A DNA stretch of 41,084 nucleotides from positions 1 through 41,084 of the forward strand of contig DQCR01000020.1 in NCBI GenBank assembly GCA_003533785.1. The letters are read 5' to 3'. The translations under genes and the position numbers were made by a program. Shown here in pieces: positions 33,104 through 41,084 of this stretch (position 1 is its first letter; each line of letters begins with the position of its first letter). The DNA comes from Flavobacteriaceae bacterium (GTDB taxonomy: Bacteria; Bacteroidota; Bacteroidia; Flavobacteriales; Flavobacteriaceae). The notes below the pieces were generated by a model that was not told where the DNA came from, made no database searches, and was given only the letters and a program-made list of their open reading frames with translations.

Positions 33104-34057
33104 ATGGGAAATACTATTCCTCAAATTGACCTAGAGCAGTTCCTTTCTGAGGATAAATCTGCAAGGGACAGTTTTGTTCAAAGTTTAGGGTCAGCCTTTA
33201 GTGATATTGGTTTTGTTGCCTTGCGAGGACACTTCTTGACTACGGATTTGATTGAGGAGTTGTATCGTCAAATAAAGATATTTTTTAATTTACCCGAACC
33301 CGTTAAAATGAAATATCACGTTCAGGGGCTAGCTGGACAACGCGGATACACTCCTTTCGGAAAAGAAACAGCCAAAGGATATGCACATGCGGATCTTAAG
33401 GAATTTTACCACTTCGGACAATATTTGACCGCCGAAGAGAACCAGAGTCTTCAATATCCTGATAACGTATTGGTAGATGAACTTCCAGAGTTCAACCGCA
33501 TTGGAAAACAAGTATTTAAAGCTCTGGAACAAACAGGAGCAGCAGTACTCAAAGGGATTGCTCTTTATTTGGATTTAGATCCTAATTATTTTGAGGAATA
33601 TGTACAACAGGGAAATTCTATTCTTCGTCCCATTCATTATCCACCCCTCCTGGGGGAACCCTCACAAGCTGTTCGAGCGGCTGCACATGGAGACATAAAC
33701 TTGATCACTTTATTAATGGGGGCCCAGGGAGGCGGATTGGAAGTGCAGAACCGATTTGGAGAATGGATTCCTGCGAACGCCCAAGTGGGTGAATTAATGA
33801 TCAATATGGGCGATATGATGGCTCGATTGACTAATAATCGACTCAAATCAACCATTCATAGGGTAATTAATCCTCCGAAGGAATTGTGGAGCGAATCCCG
33901 ATACTCCATTCCTTTTTTTATGCACCCCACTGCTAATATGCCTTTGAATTGCTTATCCAATTGTGTGAGCTTGGAAAATCCTGCCCAATACAGACCTATC
34001 ACAGCAGGAAACTTTCTAAAGCAACGGTTAACAGAATTGGGTCTAGTTAAAATATAA
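33104..34057 (+). CDS. Isopenicillin-N-synthase-like 2-oxoglutarate/Fe(II)-type oxygenase
   Basis: A 317-aa non-haem iron oxygenase of the isopenicillin N synthase family. The iron ligands are H195 and D197 (AAHGDINLITLL) and H252 (KSTIHRVINP); R266-x-S268 (SRYS) should bind the 2-oxoglutarate carboxylate. The N-terminal DIOX_N domain starts IPQIDLEQFL and has the GFVALRGH motif. The RxS pair favours a 2-oxoglutarate-dependent enzyme over true isopenicillin N synthase. The substrate is unknown, and the neighbours give no hint of a pathway. Confidence 0.85.
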   Translation: MGNTIPQIDLEQFLSEDKSARDSFVQSLGSAFSDIGFVALRGHFLTTDLIEELYRQIKIFFNLPEPVKMKYHVQGLAGQRGYTPFGKETAKGYAHADLKEFYHFGQYLTAEENQSLQYPDNVLVDELPEFNRIGKQVFKALEQTGAAVLKGIALYLDLDPNYFEEYVQQGNSILRPIHYPPLLGEPSQAVRAAAHGDINLITLLMGAQGGGLEVQNRFGEWIPANAQVGELMINMGDMMARLTNNRLKSTIHRVINPPKELWSESRYSIPFFMHPTANMPLNCLSNCVSLENPAQYRPITAGNFLKQRLTELGLVKI

Positions 34058-34087
34058 TCGTTAATGTAAAGGTCTTGGATGCAATTG

Positions 34088-34095
34088 TACCTTTG
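34088..34095 (+). promoter_or_regulatory. Candidate -7 box of the OmpA-like gene
   Basis: TACCTTTG matches TAnnTTTG, 54 bp before the ATG at 34150. The -33 element is weak. The leader would be about 45 nt. Confidence 0.55.
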
Positions 34096-34149
34096 TATCC
34101 ACAATAAAACAGGAAAAAAACAGTTTAGAATAGCAATAAGTTACGCTTT

Positions 34150-35562
34150 ATGAAAAAAAGACTACTCATATTATTGACTTTAGGCGTTTTCACCTTTGGA
34201 ATGGCGCAAACAGCCGATGCCCCGTGGCGAGTAAATATATCTGCCAACGCTATTGATATTTATCCAGTGGGTGGAACCCCAAGTACATTATTACCAGCCG
34301 GTTCACAGGGTGGTTTTTTTGATGATTTCACCAATGTAGGAGACCACTGGACTATTGGAGGTCCAACCCTTTCTGTAGAACGCTTTTTGAAAGGAAAATT
34401 TTCTGTTGGTGCCATGCTTTCGATAAATAATGTGTTTAAGATAGAGGGGAATACCGCTGGAACAGAATATCCTTATTTTAGCGTAGATGGTTTTATAAAA
34501 TACAGTCCCTTCACTGGGAAAGGAGTTCGTCCCTTTATATTAGGGGGTTGGGGTTTGTCCAGTTTTGAATCAATTTCTTTGGATGATGAAAACCCTTTGT
34601 TTTTGTCTTCCAACGTTTCCCAACAAGTAGTAGGAGGCTTTGGATTGGATTTTTATCTTGCCTCTAACTTAGCATTAAGTGTGCAAACAAACTTCAAAAA
34701 CCCGTATGAAACTAATGGTGTGCGACACTTTCAGCACCAAGCGGGATTGAGTTATACCTTTGGAAGTAACGACCGTGACAAAGACGGCATTCCCGATGAT
34801 AAAGATAAGTGTCCAGACGTTCCTGGTTTGAAAGAATTTGAAGGCTGTCCTGATACGGACGAAGACGGTATACCAGATAATGAGGACGATTGTCCTGAAG
34901 AAGCAGGATCCAAAGAATTGAAAGGTTGTCCAGACTCAGACGGGGACGGAGTAGCAGATAAAGATGATAAGTGTCCAGAGGAATCAGGTTCTGTTGAAAC
35001 AGAAGGTTGTCCAGATTCAGATAATGATGGTGTCCATGATGGCATAGACGAATGTCCCGATGAAGTGGGGGTAGCATCCAATAAAGGTTGCCCTTTAGAT
35101 TTAGAAGATCAGGATGGTGATGGTGTTCCAGACGCAGAAGATCTTTGTCCAGAGCAAGCGGGGACAGCTGAAAAGAATGGATGTCCTGACGTATCTGATG
35201 CAGTGGTTCAAACCATGAACAATTACGGAGCTATGATCAACTTCATGGCTAACAGTGATCGTATATTGGGTAAAAAGATGTTTGATACTCTGGAGAAGAT
35301 TAAAGCACTTTTGGAAGAAAATCCGAATGGAACTTTCCTAATTGAAGGCTACTCTTCTAGCGATGGTGATGAAGCTTATAACCAAGCATTATCAATAAAA
35401 AGAGCAGAATCAGTTCGAAATGCTCTCATAAAGATGGGGGTTGATGTAGGGCGATTGGAAATTTCTGGTCAAGGAGAAGCTAATCCACTGGATAGTAATG
35501 AAACGGCAGAAGGTAGGGCCAAGAACAGAAGGGTTCAATTTCGACTTAAAATGGGGAACTAA
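34150..35562 (+). CDS. OmpA family outer-membrane protein with thrombospondin type 3 repeats
   Basis: A 470-aa outer-membrane protein in three parts. A Sec signal peptide (1-19, ending MA-QT) leads to an eight-stranded beta-barrel (about 20-205). Residues 208-347 hold five thrombospondin type 3 repeats of the DxDxDGxxDxxDxCP type, each with a Cys pair, which bind Ca2+. The C-terminal OmpA domain (about 348-470) has IEGYSSSDG, then YNQALSIKRAESV and KNRRVQF, the peptidoglycan-binding core. Such proteins anchor the outer membrane to the wall. A bidirectional terminator follows. Confidence 0.92.
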   Translation: MKKRLLILLTLGVFTFGMAQTADAPWRVNISANAIDIYPVGGTPSTLLPAGSQGGFFDDFTNVGDHWTIGGPTLSVERFLKGKFSVGAMLSINNVFKIEGNTAGTEYPYFSVDGFIKYSPFTGKGVRPFILGGWGLSSFESISLDDENPLFLSSNVSQQVVGGFGLDFYLASNLALSVQTNFKNPYETNGVRHFQHQAGLSYTFGSNDRDKDGIPDDKDKCPDVPGLKEFEGCPDTDEDGIPDNEDDCPEEAGSKELKGCPDSDGDGVADKDDKCPEESGSVETEGCPDSDNDGVHDGIDECPDEVGVASNKGCPLDLEDQDGDGVPDAEDLCPEQAGTAEKNGCPDVSDAVVQTMNNYGAMINFMANSDRILGKKMFDTLEKIKALLEENPNGTFLIEGYSSSDGDEAYNQALSIKRAESVRNALIKMGVDVGRLEISGQGEANPLDSNETAEGRAKNRRVQFRLKMGN

Positions 35563-35584
35563 TTAAGCAAAAAAGGAATGTAGT

Positions 35585-35612
35585 AAAAAAGCAGCTTTGG
35601 CTGCTTTTTTTT
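35585..35612. terminator. Bidirectional terminator between the OmpA-like gene and rpe
   Basis: AAAAAAGCAGC (35585-35595), loop TTTG, GCTGCTTTTTT (35600-35610) plus two T. The A-run and T-run make it work on both strands; it overlaps the rpe stop codon. Confidence 0.9.
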
Positions 35613-36258
35613 ATAACTGTTTTAGAGTACGAATAACATCTTCTGGGTCTTCAGCTTTAAACACATGAGAACCTGCAACTAAAACATCTGCACCCGATGC
35701 AATCAATGTTTCGGCGTTCTTGTCAGTCACTCCCCCATCAATTTCAATTTGCACTGCAGCTTCTTTTCGCTCAATAAGCGTTTTTAAAGATTTCACCTTA
35801 TTAAAAGTACCTTCGATAAAGGATTGACCACCAAATCCAGGGTTCACACTCATCAAGCAGACGAGGTCTAGGTTGGGAATGATGTCTTCAAGTACAGCTA
35901 TAGGCGTATGTGGGTTTAGAGCCACACCCGCTTTCATTCCACAGCTTTTTATTTTTTGAACGGTTCGATGCAAATGAGTACAGGCTTCGTAATGTACTGT
36001 AAGCACAGCCGATCCTAAATCCGCAAAGGTGTCTACATAGCGGTCGGGATCTACAATCATTAAATGCACATCTAAGGGTTTTTCTGCTATCCCTTGAATA
36101 GCCTTTAACACCGGCATTCCAAAGGATATATTGGGAACAAATACGCCATCCATGATGTCAATATGAAACCAATCGGCCAGACTGGAATTGACCATTTTAC
36201 AGTCTTTTTCCAAGTTGCCAAAGTCAGCTGCCAGTATTGAGGGTGCAATTAAAGCCAT
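35611..36258 (-). CDS. rpe: Ribulose-phosphate 3-epimerase
   Basis: A 215-aa TIM-barrel enzyme of the pentose phosphate pathway that interconverts ribulose 5-phosphate and xylulose 5-phosphate. Start MALIAPSILAADFGNL, metal ligands H32, D34 (FHIDIMDG) and H65 (LDVHLM), the loop MSVNPGFGGQ and the catalytic IEIDGGV are all present. It follows rpoD, but an intrinsic terminator lies between them and leaves only 12 bp before the ATG. Confidence 0.96.
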   Translation of the reverse strand: MALIAPSILAADFGNLEKDCKMVNSSLADWFHIDIMDGVFVPNISFGMPVLKAIQGIAEKPLDVHLMIVDPDRYVDTFADLGSAVLTVHYEACTHLHRTVQKIKSCGMKAGVALNPHTPIAVLEDIIPNLDLVCLMSVNPGFGGQSFIEGTFNKVKSLKTLIERKEAAVQIEIDGGVTDKNAETLIASGADVLVAGSHVFKAEDPEDVIRTLKQL

Positions 36259-36270
36259 GTAGTATGAATG

Positions 36271-36294
36271 AAAAAAGGCAACTCGAAAGTTGCC
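36271..36294 (-). terminator. Intrinsic terminator of rpoD
   Basis: On the minus strand GGCAACT, loop TTCG and AGTTGCC are followed by six T (plus-strand A-run 36271-36276). It starts 8 bp after the rpoD stop and its T-run ends 12 bp before the rpe ATG. Confidence 0.88.
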
Positions 36295-36301
36295 CTTTAT
36301 A

Positions 36302-37165
36302 TTATCCTAAATAGGTTTTCAATATTTTACTTCTTGAAGTGTGTTTGAGTCTTCGAATCGCTTTTTCTTTAATCTGTCGAACACGTTCTCTGGTCAAGTC
36401 AAATGTTTCTCCAATCTCTTCCAATGTCATGGAGTGTTGATTACCCAATCCGAAATACAAACGAACAACATCAGCTTCTCTGGGAGTGAGCGTCTCTAGG
36501 GCGCGTTCAATCTCAGTCCGCAAAGACTCATGGAGTAAGGTTTTGTCTGGATTGGGAGATTCGCCACTATTGAGTACATCATAGAGGTTGGAATCTTCTC
36601 CTTCTACTAAAGGGGCATCCATGGATACGTGACGTCCCGAGTTTTTTAAAGACTCTTTAACATCATTTACTGTCATGTCCAATTCCTTTGCAATCTCTTC
36701 TGCAGAGGGCGCTCTTTCGTGCGCTTGCTCCAAGAAGGCATAGGTTTTGTTAATTTTATTAATAGAACCAATCTTATTTAAGGGTAACCGAACAATTCGC
36801 GATTGTTCTGCCAAAGCTTGTAAAATGGACTGACGAATCCACCAAACGGCATAGGAAATGAATTTGAATCCACGTGTTTCATCAAAACGCTGAGCCGCCT
36901 TAATCAACCCAAGATTTCCTTCATTGATTAGATCCGGCAGGGTAAGCCCTTGATTTTGGTATTGTTTGGCCACAGAGACAACAAAACGAAGGTTGGCTTT
37001 GGTCAACTTTTCTAGAGCAATTTGATCACCAGCCTTAATCTTTTGAGCCAATTCTACTTCCTGCTCAGCTGTGATTAAGTCAACCTTGCCGATTTCTTGT
37101 AGATATTTGTCTAAAGATGCGGTTTCTCGATTGGTTACCTGTTTGGTGATTTTTAATTGTCTCAT
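36302..37165 (-). CDS. rpoD: Primary sigma factor RpoD (Bacteroidota type)
   Basis: A 287-aa sigma-70 factor. Region 1.2 (about 15-50), region 2 with [12 protein letters not shown] and [12 protein letters not shown], region 3 (about 125-200) and region 4 (about 215-285) with [18 protein letters not shown] are present. Region 1.1 is absent and the protein is half the length of E. coli RpoD, as in the characterised Bacteroides fragilis sigma-ABfr. This factor should read the TAnnTTTG promoters in the window. It follows pnp with a 63-bp gap and may be cotranscribed with it. Confidence 0.95.
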   Translation of the reverse strand: MRQLKITKQVTNRETASLDKYLQEIGKVDLITAEQEVELAQKIKAGDQIALEKLTKANLRFVVSVAKQYQNQGLTLPDLINEGNLGLIKAAQRFDETRGFKFISYAVWWIRQSILQALAEQSRIVRLPLNKIGSINKINKTYAFLEQAHERAPSAEEIAKELDMTVNDVKESLKNSGRHVSMDAPLVEGEDSNLYDVLNSGESPNPDKTLLHESLRTEIERALETLTPREADVVRLYFGLGNQHSMTLEEIGETFDLTRERVRQIKEKAIRRLKHTSRSKILKTYLG

Positions 37166-37228
37166 AGTTATCCTTTATTATAGATGATACGAACTCAATG
37201 CTAAAAGGTTACAAAAAAAAGCTTTTTT

Positions 37229-39370
37229 CTACTCTCTTTTATTGTCTTTACGCTCAGGTCGAGGTAAAAGAGCTTTTCGAGAAACTTTTTCTTTTCGTGT
37301 TCTTGAGTCAATACCGAAATACTTTACTTCAAGGACATCACCCATATTGACAACATCGGATACGTTTTCTGTTCGTTCCCATGCCAATTCACTTACATGA
37401 AGCAGCACTTCATTTCCAGGAGCTTCCAAATATTCAACGACAGCACCAAAATCAAGCATCTTAATCACTTTCACTTCATAGGTCTGCCCTACTTCTGGCT
37501 TGAATGTAATAGAATCTATCTTGGCTTCTACCATCGCAATACCTTCGGGAGAAGTACCCAATATTTCTACGATACCTTCTTCGGTAACGGGGTCTTCGTT
37601 AATTACAATCGTACAACCCGATTCTTTCTGTAATTCCTGAATCACCTTTCCACCCGGACCAATTAATGCTCCAATAAATTCATTTGGAATGGTTCGGTTA
37701 ATCATCTTTGGAGCATGCTCCTTCACGGAAGTTGCCGGTTGTGAGATTGTTGCTTCTAAGTGATCAAGGATATGCAAACGACCTTCTTTGGCTTGCATTA
37801 ATGCTTGGGTGAGGATTTCGTAACTCAGTCCCTTAATTTTAATATCCATTTGACAAGCTGTAATACCATCTCGAGTTCCAGTAACTTTAAAATCCATATC
37901 ACCCAAATGATCTTCGTCACCCAGAATATCAGATAATACGGCATAGCGATCGCCCTCTGTAATTAATCCCATAGCAATTCCAGAAACGGGCTTGTTGATT
38001 TGAATACCTGCATCCATCAATGCCATCGTTCCTGCGCAAACAGTAGCCATGGAAGAGGAGCCATTGGATTCCAACACTTCAGAAACAACACGGACGGTGT
38101 AGGGACAATCGTCAGGCATTACTTTTTTTAAGGCACGTTGTGCCAAGTTACCATGTCCCACTTCTCTTCGTGAAGTCCCACGAAGAGGTCGTGCTTCACC
38201 CGTTGAAAAAGGAGGGAAGTTATAATGTAAGTAAAAGTTTTCTTCGCCTTGTTCTGTAGGAAGGTCAATAATATTAGCTTCTCTCGAAGTTCCTAAAGTA
38301 ACAGTGGCAAGTGCTTGGGTCTCTCCTCGTGTAAATACAGAGGAACCATGAGTAGAAGGTAAATAATCAACCTCACACCAAATAGGACGTATTTCAGTAG
38401 TCTTTCGGGCATCTAGACGGACGCCGTCATTTAAGACCAAATCACGGACTGCTTTTTTCTGAGCACCACTAAAATATTTTGAGATTAAGTCTCCTTTTTC
38501 TTCCAATTCTTCTTCGGAATAAGCTGCTTTGATTTCTTCTTTTAATGTTGAGAAAAGCTCCCCTCGGTCGGCCTTGCTTACACCCTTTTTTGCAATTTCA
38601 TAGCATCTGTCGTATGCGAGGCTATGAATATGGGCTTCCAATTCTGCATCTTGATCCTCTCCCTCATACTCTCGAGTTTCTTTTTTTCCTACTTCGGCAA
38701 CAAGTGCTTCTTGGGCTTTGATTTGATCTTTAATGGCTTCATGACCAAAAGCAATGGCCTCCACCATTTCTTCTTCACTAATTTCGCTAAATTCACCTTC
38801 TACCATTGCCACAGAGTCGGCACTGGCTCCAATCATAATATCAACATCAGATTGGGCCAATATTTCTTTACTTGGGTTGATAATCCATTCTCCGTCCACT
38901 CGTGCTACACGGGCTTCAGAGATCGGATTTTCAAAGGGAATATCGGAAAGTTGTAGAACGGTTGAGGCTGCTAATCCTGCAAGGGCATCGGGCATCACAG
39001 ATTCGTCATGAGACATCAACTGAATCATAATTTGGGTTTCAGCGTGATAATCTTTAGGGAATAAGGGACGAAGTACTCGATCCACCAATCGCATTGTAAG
39101 TATCTCTTCGTTACTAGGGCGGGCTTCTCTCTTAAAGAATCCTCCTGGGAAACGACCAGCGGCGGCAAATTTCTCCCGATAGTCAATGGTCAATGGAAGA
39201 AAGTCCACAGGACTGGCATGGCGAGCCGAAACGGCTGTGGCAAGGAGCATACAATCTCCCATGCGAACCACAACGGATCCGTCGGCTTGTTTGGCGAGCT
39301 TTCCTGTTTCGAGCGTAATAGTTCGCCCGTCAGAAAGTGTAATTTCTTGGGTAAATGTCTTTGGAATCAT
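37229..39370 (-). CDS. pnp: Polyribonucleotide nucleotidyltransferase (PNPase)
   Basis: A 713-aa 3'-5' phosphorolytic exoribonuclease. Two RNase PH-like cores flank a helical domain; the first begins [17 protein letters not shown], the second carries FTRGETQAL and [19 protein letters not shown]. The KH domain (about 555-615) has the GxxG loop IGPGGK, and the S1 domain (about 625-695) starts [16 protein letters not shown]. The order rpsO-pnp is the same as in many bacteria. The 80-bp leader has an inverted repeat. Confidence 0.97.
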   Translation of the reverse strand: MIPKTFTQEITLSDGRTITLETGKLAKQADGSVVVRMGDCMLLATAVSARHASPVDFLPLTIDYREKFAAAGRFPGGFFKREARPSNEEILTMRLVDRVLRPLFPKDYHAETQIMIQLMSHDESVMPDALAGLAASTVLQLSDIPFENPISEARVARVDGEWIINPSKEILAQSDVDIMIGASADSVAMVEGEFSEISEEEMVEAIAFGHEAIKDQIKAQEALVAEVGKKETREYEGEDQDAELEAHIHSLAYDRCYEIAKKGVSKADRGELFSTLKEEIKAAYSEEELEEKGDLISKYFSGAQKKAVRDLVLNDGVRLDARKTTEIRPIWCEVDYLPSTHGSSVFTRGETQALATVTLGTSREANIIDLPTEQGEENFYLHYNFPPFSTGEARPLRGTSRREVGHGNLAQRALKKVMPDDCPYTVRVVSEVLESNGSSSMATVCAGTMALMDAGIQINKPVSGIAMGLITEGDRYAVLSDILGDEDHLGDMDFKVTGTRDGITACQMDIKIKGLSYEILTQALMQAKEGRLHILDHLEATISQPATSVKEHAPKMINRTIPNEFIGALIGPGGKVIQELQKESGCTIVINEDPVTEEGIVEILGTSPEGIAMVEAKIDSITFKPEVGQTYEVKVIKMLDFGAVVEYLEAPGNEVLLHVSELAWERTENVSDVVNMGDVLEVKYFGIDSRTRKEKVSRKALLPRPERKDNKRE

Positions 39371-39376
39371 AATTAT

Positions 39377-39416
39377 ATTGGTTTAACCTTTAGTGTTGTG
39401 TGTTGTGGCAACCAAT
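39377..39416. repeat. Inverted repeat in the pnp leader
   Basis: ATTGGTT (39377-39383) and AACCAAT (39410-39416) are perfect 7-bp arms 26 bp apart, ending 6 bp upstream of the pnp ATG. In E. coli a pnp leader hairpin is cut by RNase III and mediates PNPase autocontrol; an analogous role here is a guess. Confidence 0.4.
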
Positions 39417-39450
39417 GAAAAACTACAATTCAGTATTAAAAAAGGGTCGA

Positions 39451-39720
39451 TTATTTTCGAATACCTAATTCTTTAATAACCTCACGGTAGCGAACGATAT
39501 CCTTGGCCTTGAGATAGTCAAGTAAACTTCTTCTCTTTCCTACCAAACGAACCAATGAACGCTCTGTGTTAAAATCTTTAGCGTTATTTTTGAGATGGCT
39601 GGACAAGTGATCGATGCGATGTGAGAATAAGGCAATTTGGCCTTCTGTAGATCCGGTATCATTTTCAGATTTCCCGTATTTTTTGAAAATCTCTTTCTTT
39701 TTTTCTGTTGTCAAATACAT
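39451..39720 (-). CDS. rpsO: 30S ribosomal protein S15
   Basis: An 89-aa S15 of standard length. It binds 16S rRNA early in 30S assembly. The conserved core NDTGSTEGQIALFSHRIDHL, LKNNAKDF and the C-terminal GKRRSLLDYLK are all present. It has a strong promoter upstream and leads the rpsO-pnp unit. Confidence 0.97.
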   Translation of the reverse strand: MYLTTEKKKEIFKKYGKSENDTGSTEGQIALFSHRIDHLSSHLKNNAKDFNTERSLVRLVGKRRSLLDYLKAKDIVRYREVIKELGIRK

Positions 39721-39763
39721 GCCAATATTTATTTAAATGATTATTATGTACACAAATGATGGG

Positions 39764-39793
39764 CAAAGATACACTTAATTGTCTGATAACAAA
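39764..39793 (-). promoter_or_regulatory. Promoter of rpsO-pnp
   Basis: On the minus strand TTTG (plus 39790-39793), an 18-bp spacer and TATCTTTG (plus 39764-39771). The -7 box is perfect and the spacer is one short of the usual 19-21. The leader would be about 36 nt. Confidence 0.7.
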
Positions 39794-39799
39794 GTAAAA

Positions 39800-40654
39800 C
39801 TAAGAACGAAGATGGCGGTTGAGAACCAAATCCAGATAGTTGTTTATTTCACCTTTGAGGTTCTTTCGGTGGACTATCTTATCTAAAAACCCTTTTTCTA
39901 GTAAGAATTCACTGGTTTGGAAGCCTTCTGGGAGTTCTTTTCCTGTGGTATCTTTGACCACTCTGGGCCCAGCAAAAGCAATAAGTGCACCGGGTTCCGC
40001 AATATTAATATCTCCTAACATGGCGAAGGAAGCTGTTGTGCCACCGGTAGTTGGATTTGTGCAGAGCGAAATGTAAGGAACACCCGCTTCGGAGAGTTCA
40101 CTCAGTTTTGCTGCAGTCTTGGCCATTTGCATGAGTGAAGTAGCGGCTTCCATCATTCGTGCTCCTCCCGATTTGGAGATGACCAATAAGGGAATTTTAT
40201 TCTTCAAGGCGTGGTCGGCGGCTCGCCAAATTTTTTCTCCAACGACAGATCCCATGGAACCACCAATAAATGCAAAATCCATACAAGCAATAACCAACGG
40301 TTTACTCTTGGAATTCCCAACAGCGACCCGAATGGCATCATTCAACTTGGTTTTTTTATTTGCCGCTTTGATGCGGTCCTTGTATTTTTTAGTGTCTTCG
40401 AATCGAAGAAAATCTTTTGATTTCAGATCTGCGGCAATCTCAATAAACTTATTATCGAATAGGATTTCAAAATATTCTTTACTCCCTATTTGAACATGAT
40501 AATCGTCCTCTGGACTAACGTAGAAATTCTCTGCTAATTCCTGAGTTTCAATTATTTTCCCTGTGGGAGTTTTGTACCACAATCCTTTTGGGGTATCCTT
40601 TTTTTCTTCCGTTTTGGTCTGGATTCCCTTTTCACTTCTGTTGAACCACGCCAT
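39800..40654 (-). CDS. accD: Acetyl-CoA carboxylase carboxyltransferase subunit beta, zinc-ribbon ligands lost
   Basis: A 284-aa carboxyltransferase beta subunit for malonyl-CoA formation in fatty-acid synthesis. The crotonase-like core is intact: [45 protein letters not shown] and GFAGPRV-type [11 protein letters not shown]. The N-terminal zinc ribbon of E. coli AccD has C27, C30, C46 and C49; here the same positions read T29, G32, S47 and D50, and no Cys occurs in the first 60 residues. The surrounding ribbon sequence ([20 protein letters not shown]) is kept. fba lies 9 bp upstream, so both are probably cotranscribed. Confidence 0.95.
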   Translation of the reverse strand: MAWFNRSEKGIQTKTEEKKDTPKGLWYKTPTGKIIETQELAENFYVSPEDDYHVQIGSKEYFEILFDNKFIEIAADLKSKDFLRFEDTKKYKDRIKAANKKTKLNDAIRVAVGNSKSKPLVIACMDFAFIGGSMGSVVGEKIWRAADHALKNKIPLLVISKSGGARMMEAATSLMQMAKTAAKLSELSEAGVPYISLCTNPTTGGTTASFAMLGDINIAEPGALIAFAGPRVVKDTTGKELPEGFQTSEFLLEKGFLDKIVHRKNLKGEINNYLDLVLNRHLRS

Positions 40655-40663
40655 AGAAAAATT

Positions 40664-41084
40664 TTAATCTAATGTATTGACATTATTCAAATCTTCAAAA
40701 GCTTGAATGAGTCTAGTCTTTAAAGTGCTTTCGCCCACGCGAAGCCATTTTCTGGGATCGTAATATTTTTTATTGGGCTGTTCAGCCCCTTCTGGATTCC
40801 CAATTTGAGTTTTTAAATAATCAATATTATAATTCATATAATCTCGAATTCCCTCTGTAAAGGCAAATTGTAGATCGGTATCGATATTCATTTTTATCAC
40901 TCCATACCCAATGGCTTCTCGAATTTCTTCGATACTGGAACCAGATCCTCCATGAAATACAAAATCTACTGTGTTGCTAGGAAGCTTATAGGTCTTACTG
41001 ATATATTCCTGAGAATTTTTGAGAATTTTAGGCGTTAAAACCACATTACCAGGTTTGTACACCCCATGAACATTTCCGAAAGCA
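40664..41084 (-). CDS. fbaA: Class II fructose-bisphosphate aldolase, C-terminal part (partial)
   Basis: The last 139 residues of a class II aldolase; the 5' part lies beyond the window. The frame stays open to the edge and begins AFGNVHGVYKPGN, with the zinc-ligand His. VFHGGSGSS carries the second His ligand and KMNIDTDLQ binds the substrate. The C-terminal block NPEGAEQPNKKYYDPRKWL is typical of the E. coli FbaA subtype. It cleaves fructose 1,6-bisphosphate in glycolysis. accD follows 9 bp after the stop. Confidence 0.94.
   Translation of the reverse strand, partial: AFGNVHGVYKPGNVVLTPKILKNSQEYISKTYKLPSNTVDFVFHGGSGSSIEEIREAIGYGVIKMNIDTDLQFAFTEGIRDYMNYNIDYLKTQIGNPEGAEQPNKKYYDPRKWLRVGESTLKTRLIQAFEDLNNVNTLD

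Noticed and set aside
34712..35081. Long open frames on the minus strand across the OmpA-like gene
   Set aside because: They are antisense to the thrombospondin type 3 repeats; the repeated DxDxDG codons produce open Ser/Pro-rich frames on the other strand.
34771..35190. Possible CRISPR-like or tandem DNA repeat
   Set aside because: The periodicity comes from the Asp-rich protein repeats; unit sequences differ and there are no unique spacers of fixed length.
37203..37230. Terminator at the end of pnp
   Set aside because: The palindrome is only an A-run/T-run around AAGCTT; no GC-rich stem, so it does not look like an efficient terminator.
38624..39418. Plus-strand open frames across pnp
   Set aside because: They overlap a complete, well-conserved PNPase on the minus strand and encode low-complexity Phe/Ser-rich sequence.

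Overview
The window is a 41 kb stretch of an AT-rich bacterial chromosome from the Bacteroidota, almost certainly a flavobacterium (family Flavobacteriaceae). Four things point there: the gliding-motility pair gldB-gldC; a short primary sigma factor without region 1.1; promoters of the Bacteroidota type (TTTG or TTG, about 20 bp, then TAnnTTTG) instead of -35/-10 boxes; and housekeeping proteins that carry flavobacterial features, such as a DnaG and an AccD whose zinc-ligand cysteines are gone. It is core genome. I see no phage, transposon, integron, CRISPR array or defence island.

Layout. 1-2150 (+): the end of radC, a polysaccharide-deacetylase-like protein with a degenerate active site, and a YjjG-type HAD phosphatase, with overlapping ends. 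2225-8993 (+): a MazG-like pyrophosphohydrolase, aroA, queA, rlmN, a polyprenyl diphosphate synthase and dnaG. 8990-10462 (-): a LuxR-type response regulator and nadE. 10528-11854 (+): gldB and gldC. 11855-13234 (-): engB and an alpha/beta hydrolase. 13411-29028 (+): the complete dcw (division and cell wall) cluster mraZ-rsmH-ftsL-ftsI-murE-mraY-murD-ftsW-murG-murC-ftsQ-ftsA-ftsZ, followed by a yqeY-like gene; most junctions are overlaps or gaps of 0-14 bp, so it reads as one transcription unit. 29048-35562: an FkbM methyltransferase (-), tRNA-Arg(UCG), an Rrf2 regulator (-) divergent from metY (+), a DUF2911 protein, a small membrane protein (-), a 2-oxoglutarate/Fe(II)-type oxygenase and an OmpA/TSP3 outer-membrane protein. 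35611-41084 (-): fba (partial), accD, rpsO, pnp, rpoD and rpe.

How the genes work together. The dcw cluster makes lipid II precursors (MurC, D, E, G, MraY), polymerises and cross-links them (FtsW, FtsI), and assembles the divisome (FtsL, Q, A, Z). MurF, Ddl and MurB are not in the cluster and must be encoded elsewhere. MraZ heads the cluster, and four AGTGGTAA boxes lie just upstream, three of them in exact 10-bp phase across the promoter. The Rrf2/metY pair looks like a self-contained sulfur or methionine regulatory unit with a perfect 19-bp palindromic operator between the genes. rpsO-pnp-rpoD links ribosome assembly, RNA decay and the primary sigma factor, which is the factor expected to read the TAnnTTTG promoters seen across the window.

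I did not find a convincing new multi-gene system. The best leads are loss of zinc ligands in two unrelated essential enzymes (DnaG and AccD), the phased MraZ operator, the Rrf2 palindrome, a terminator-like hairpin inside the first codons of rlmN, a terminator between rpoD and rpe that leaves no room for an rpe promoter, and a long acidic FtsZ tail with an internal repeat. All calls come from reading the sequence and from family knowledge; no database search was run.
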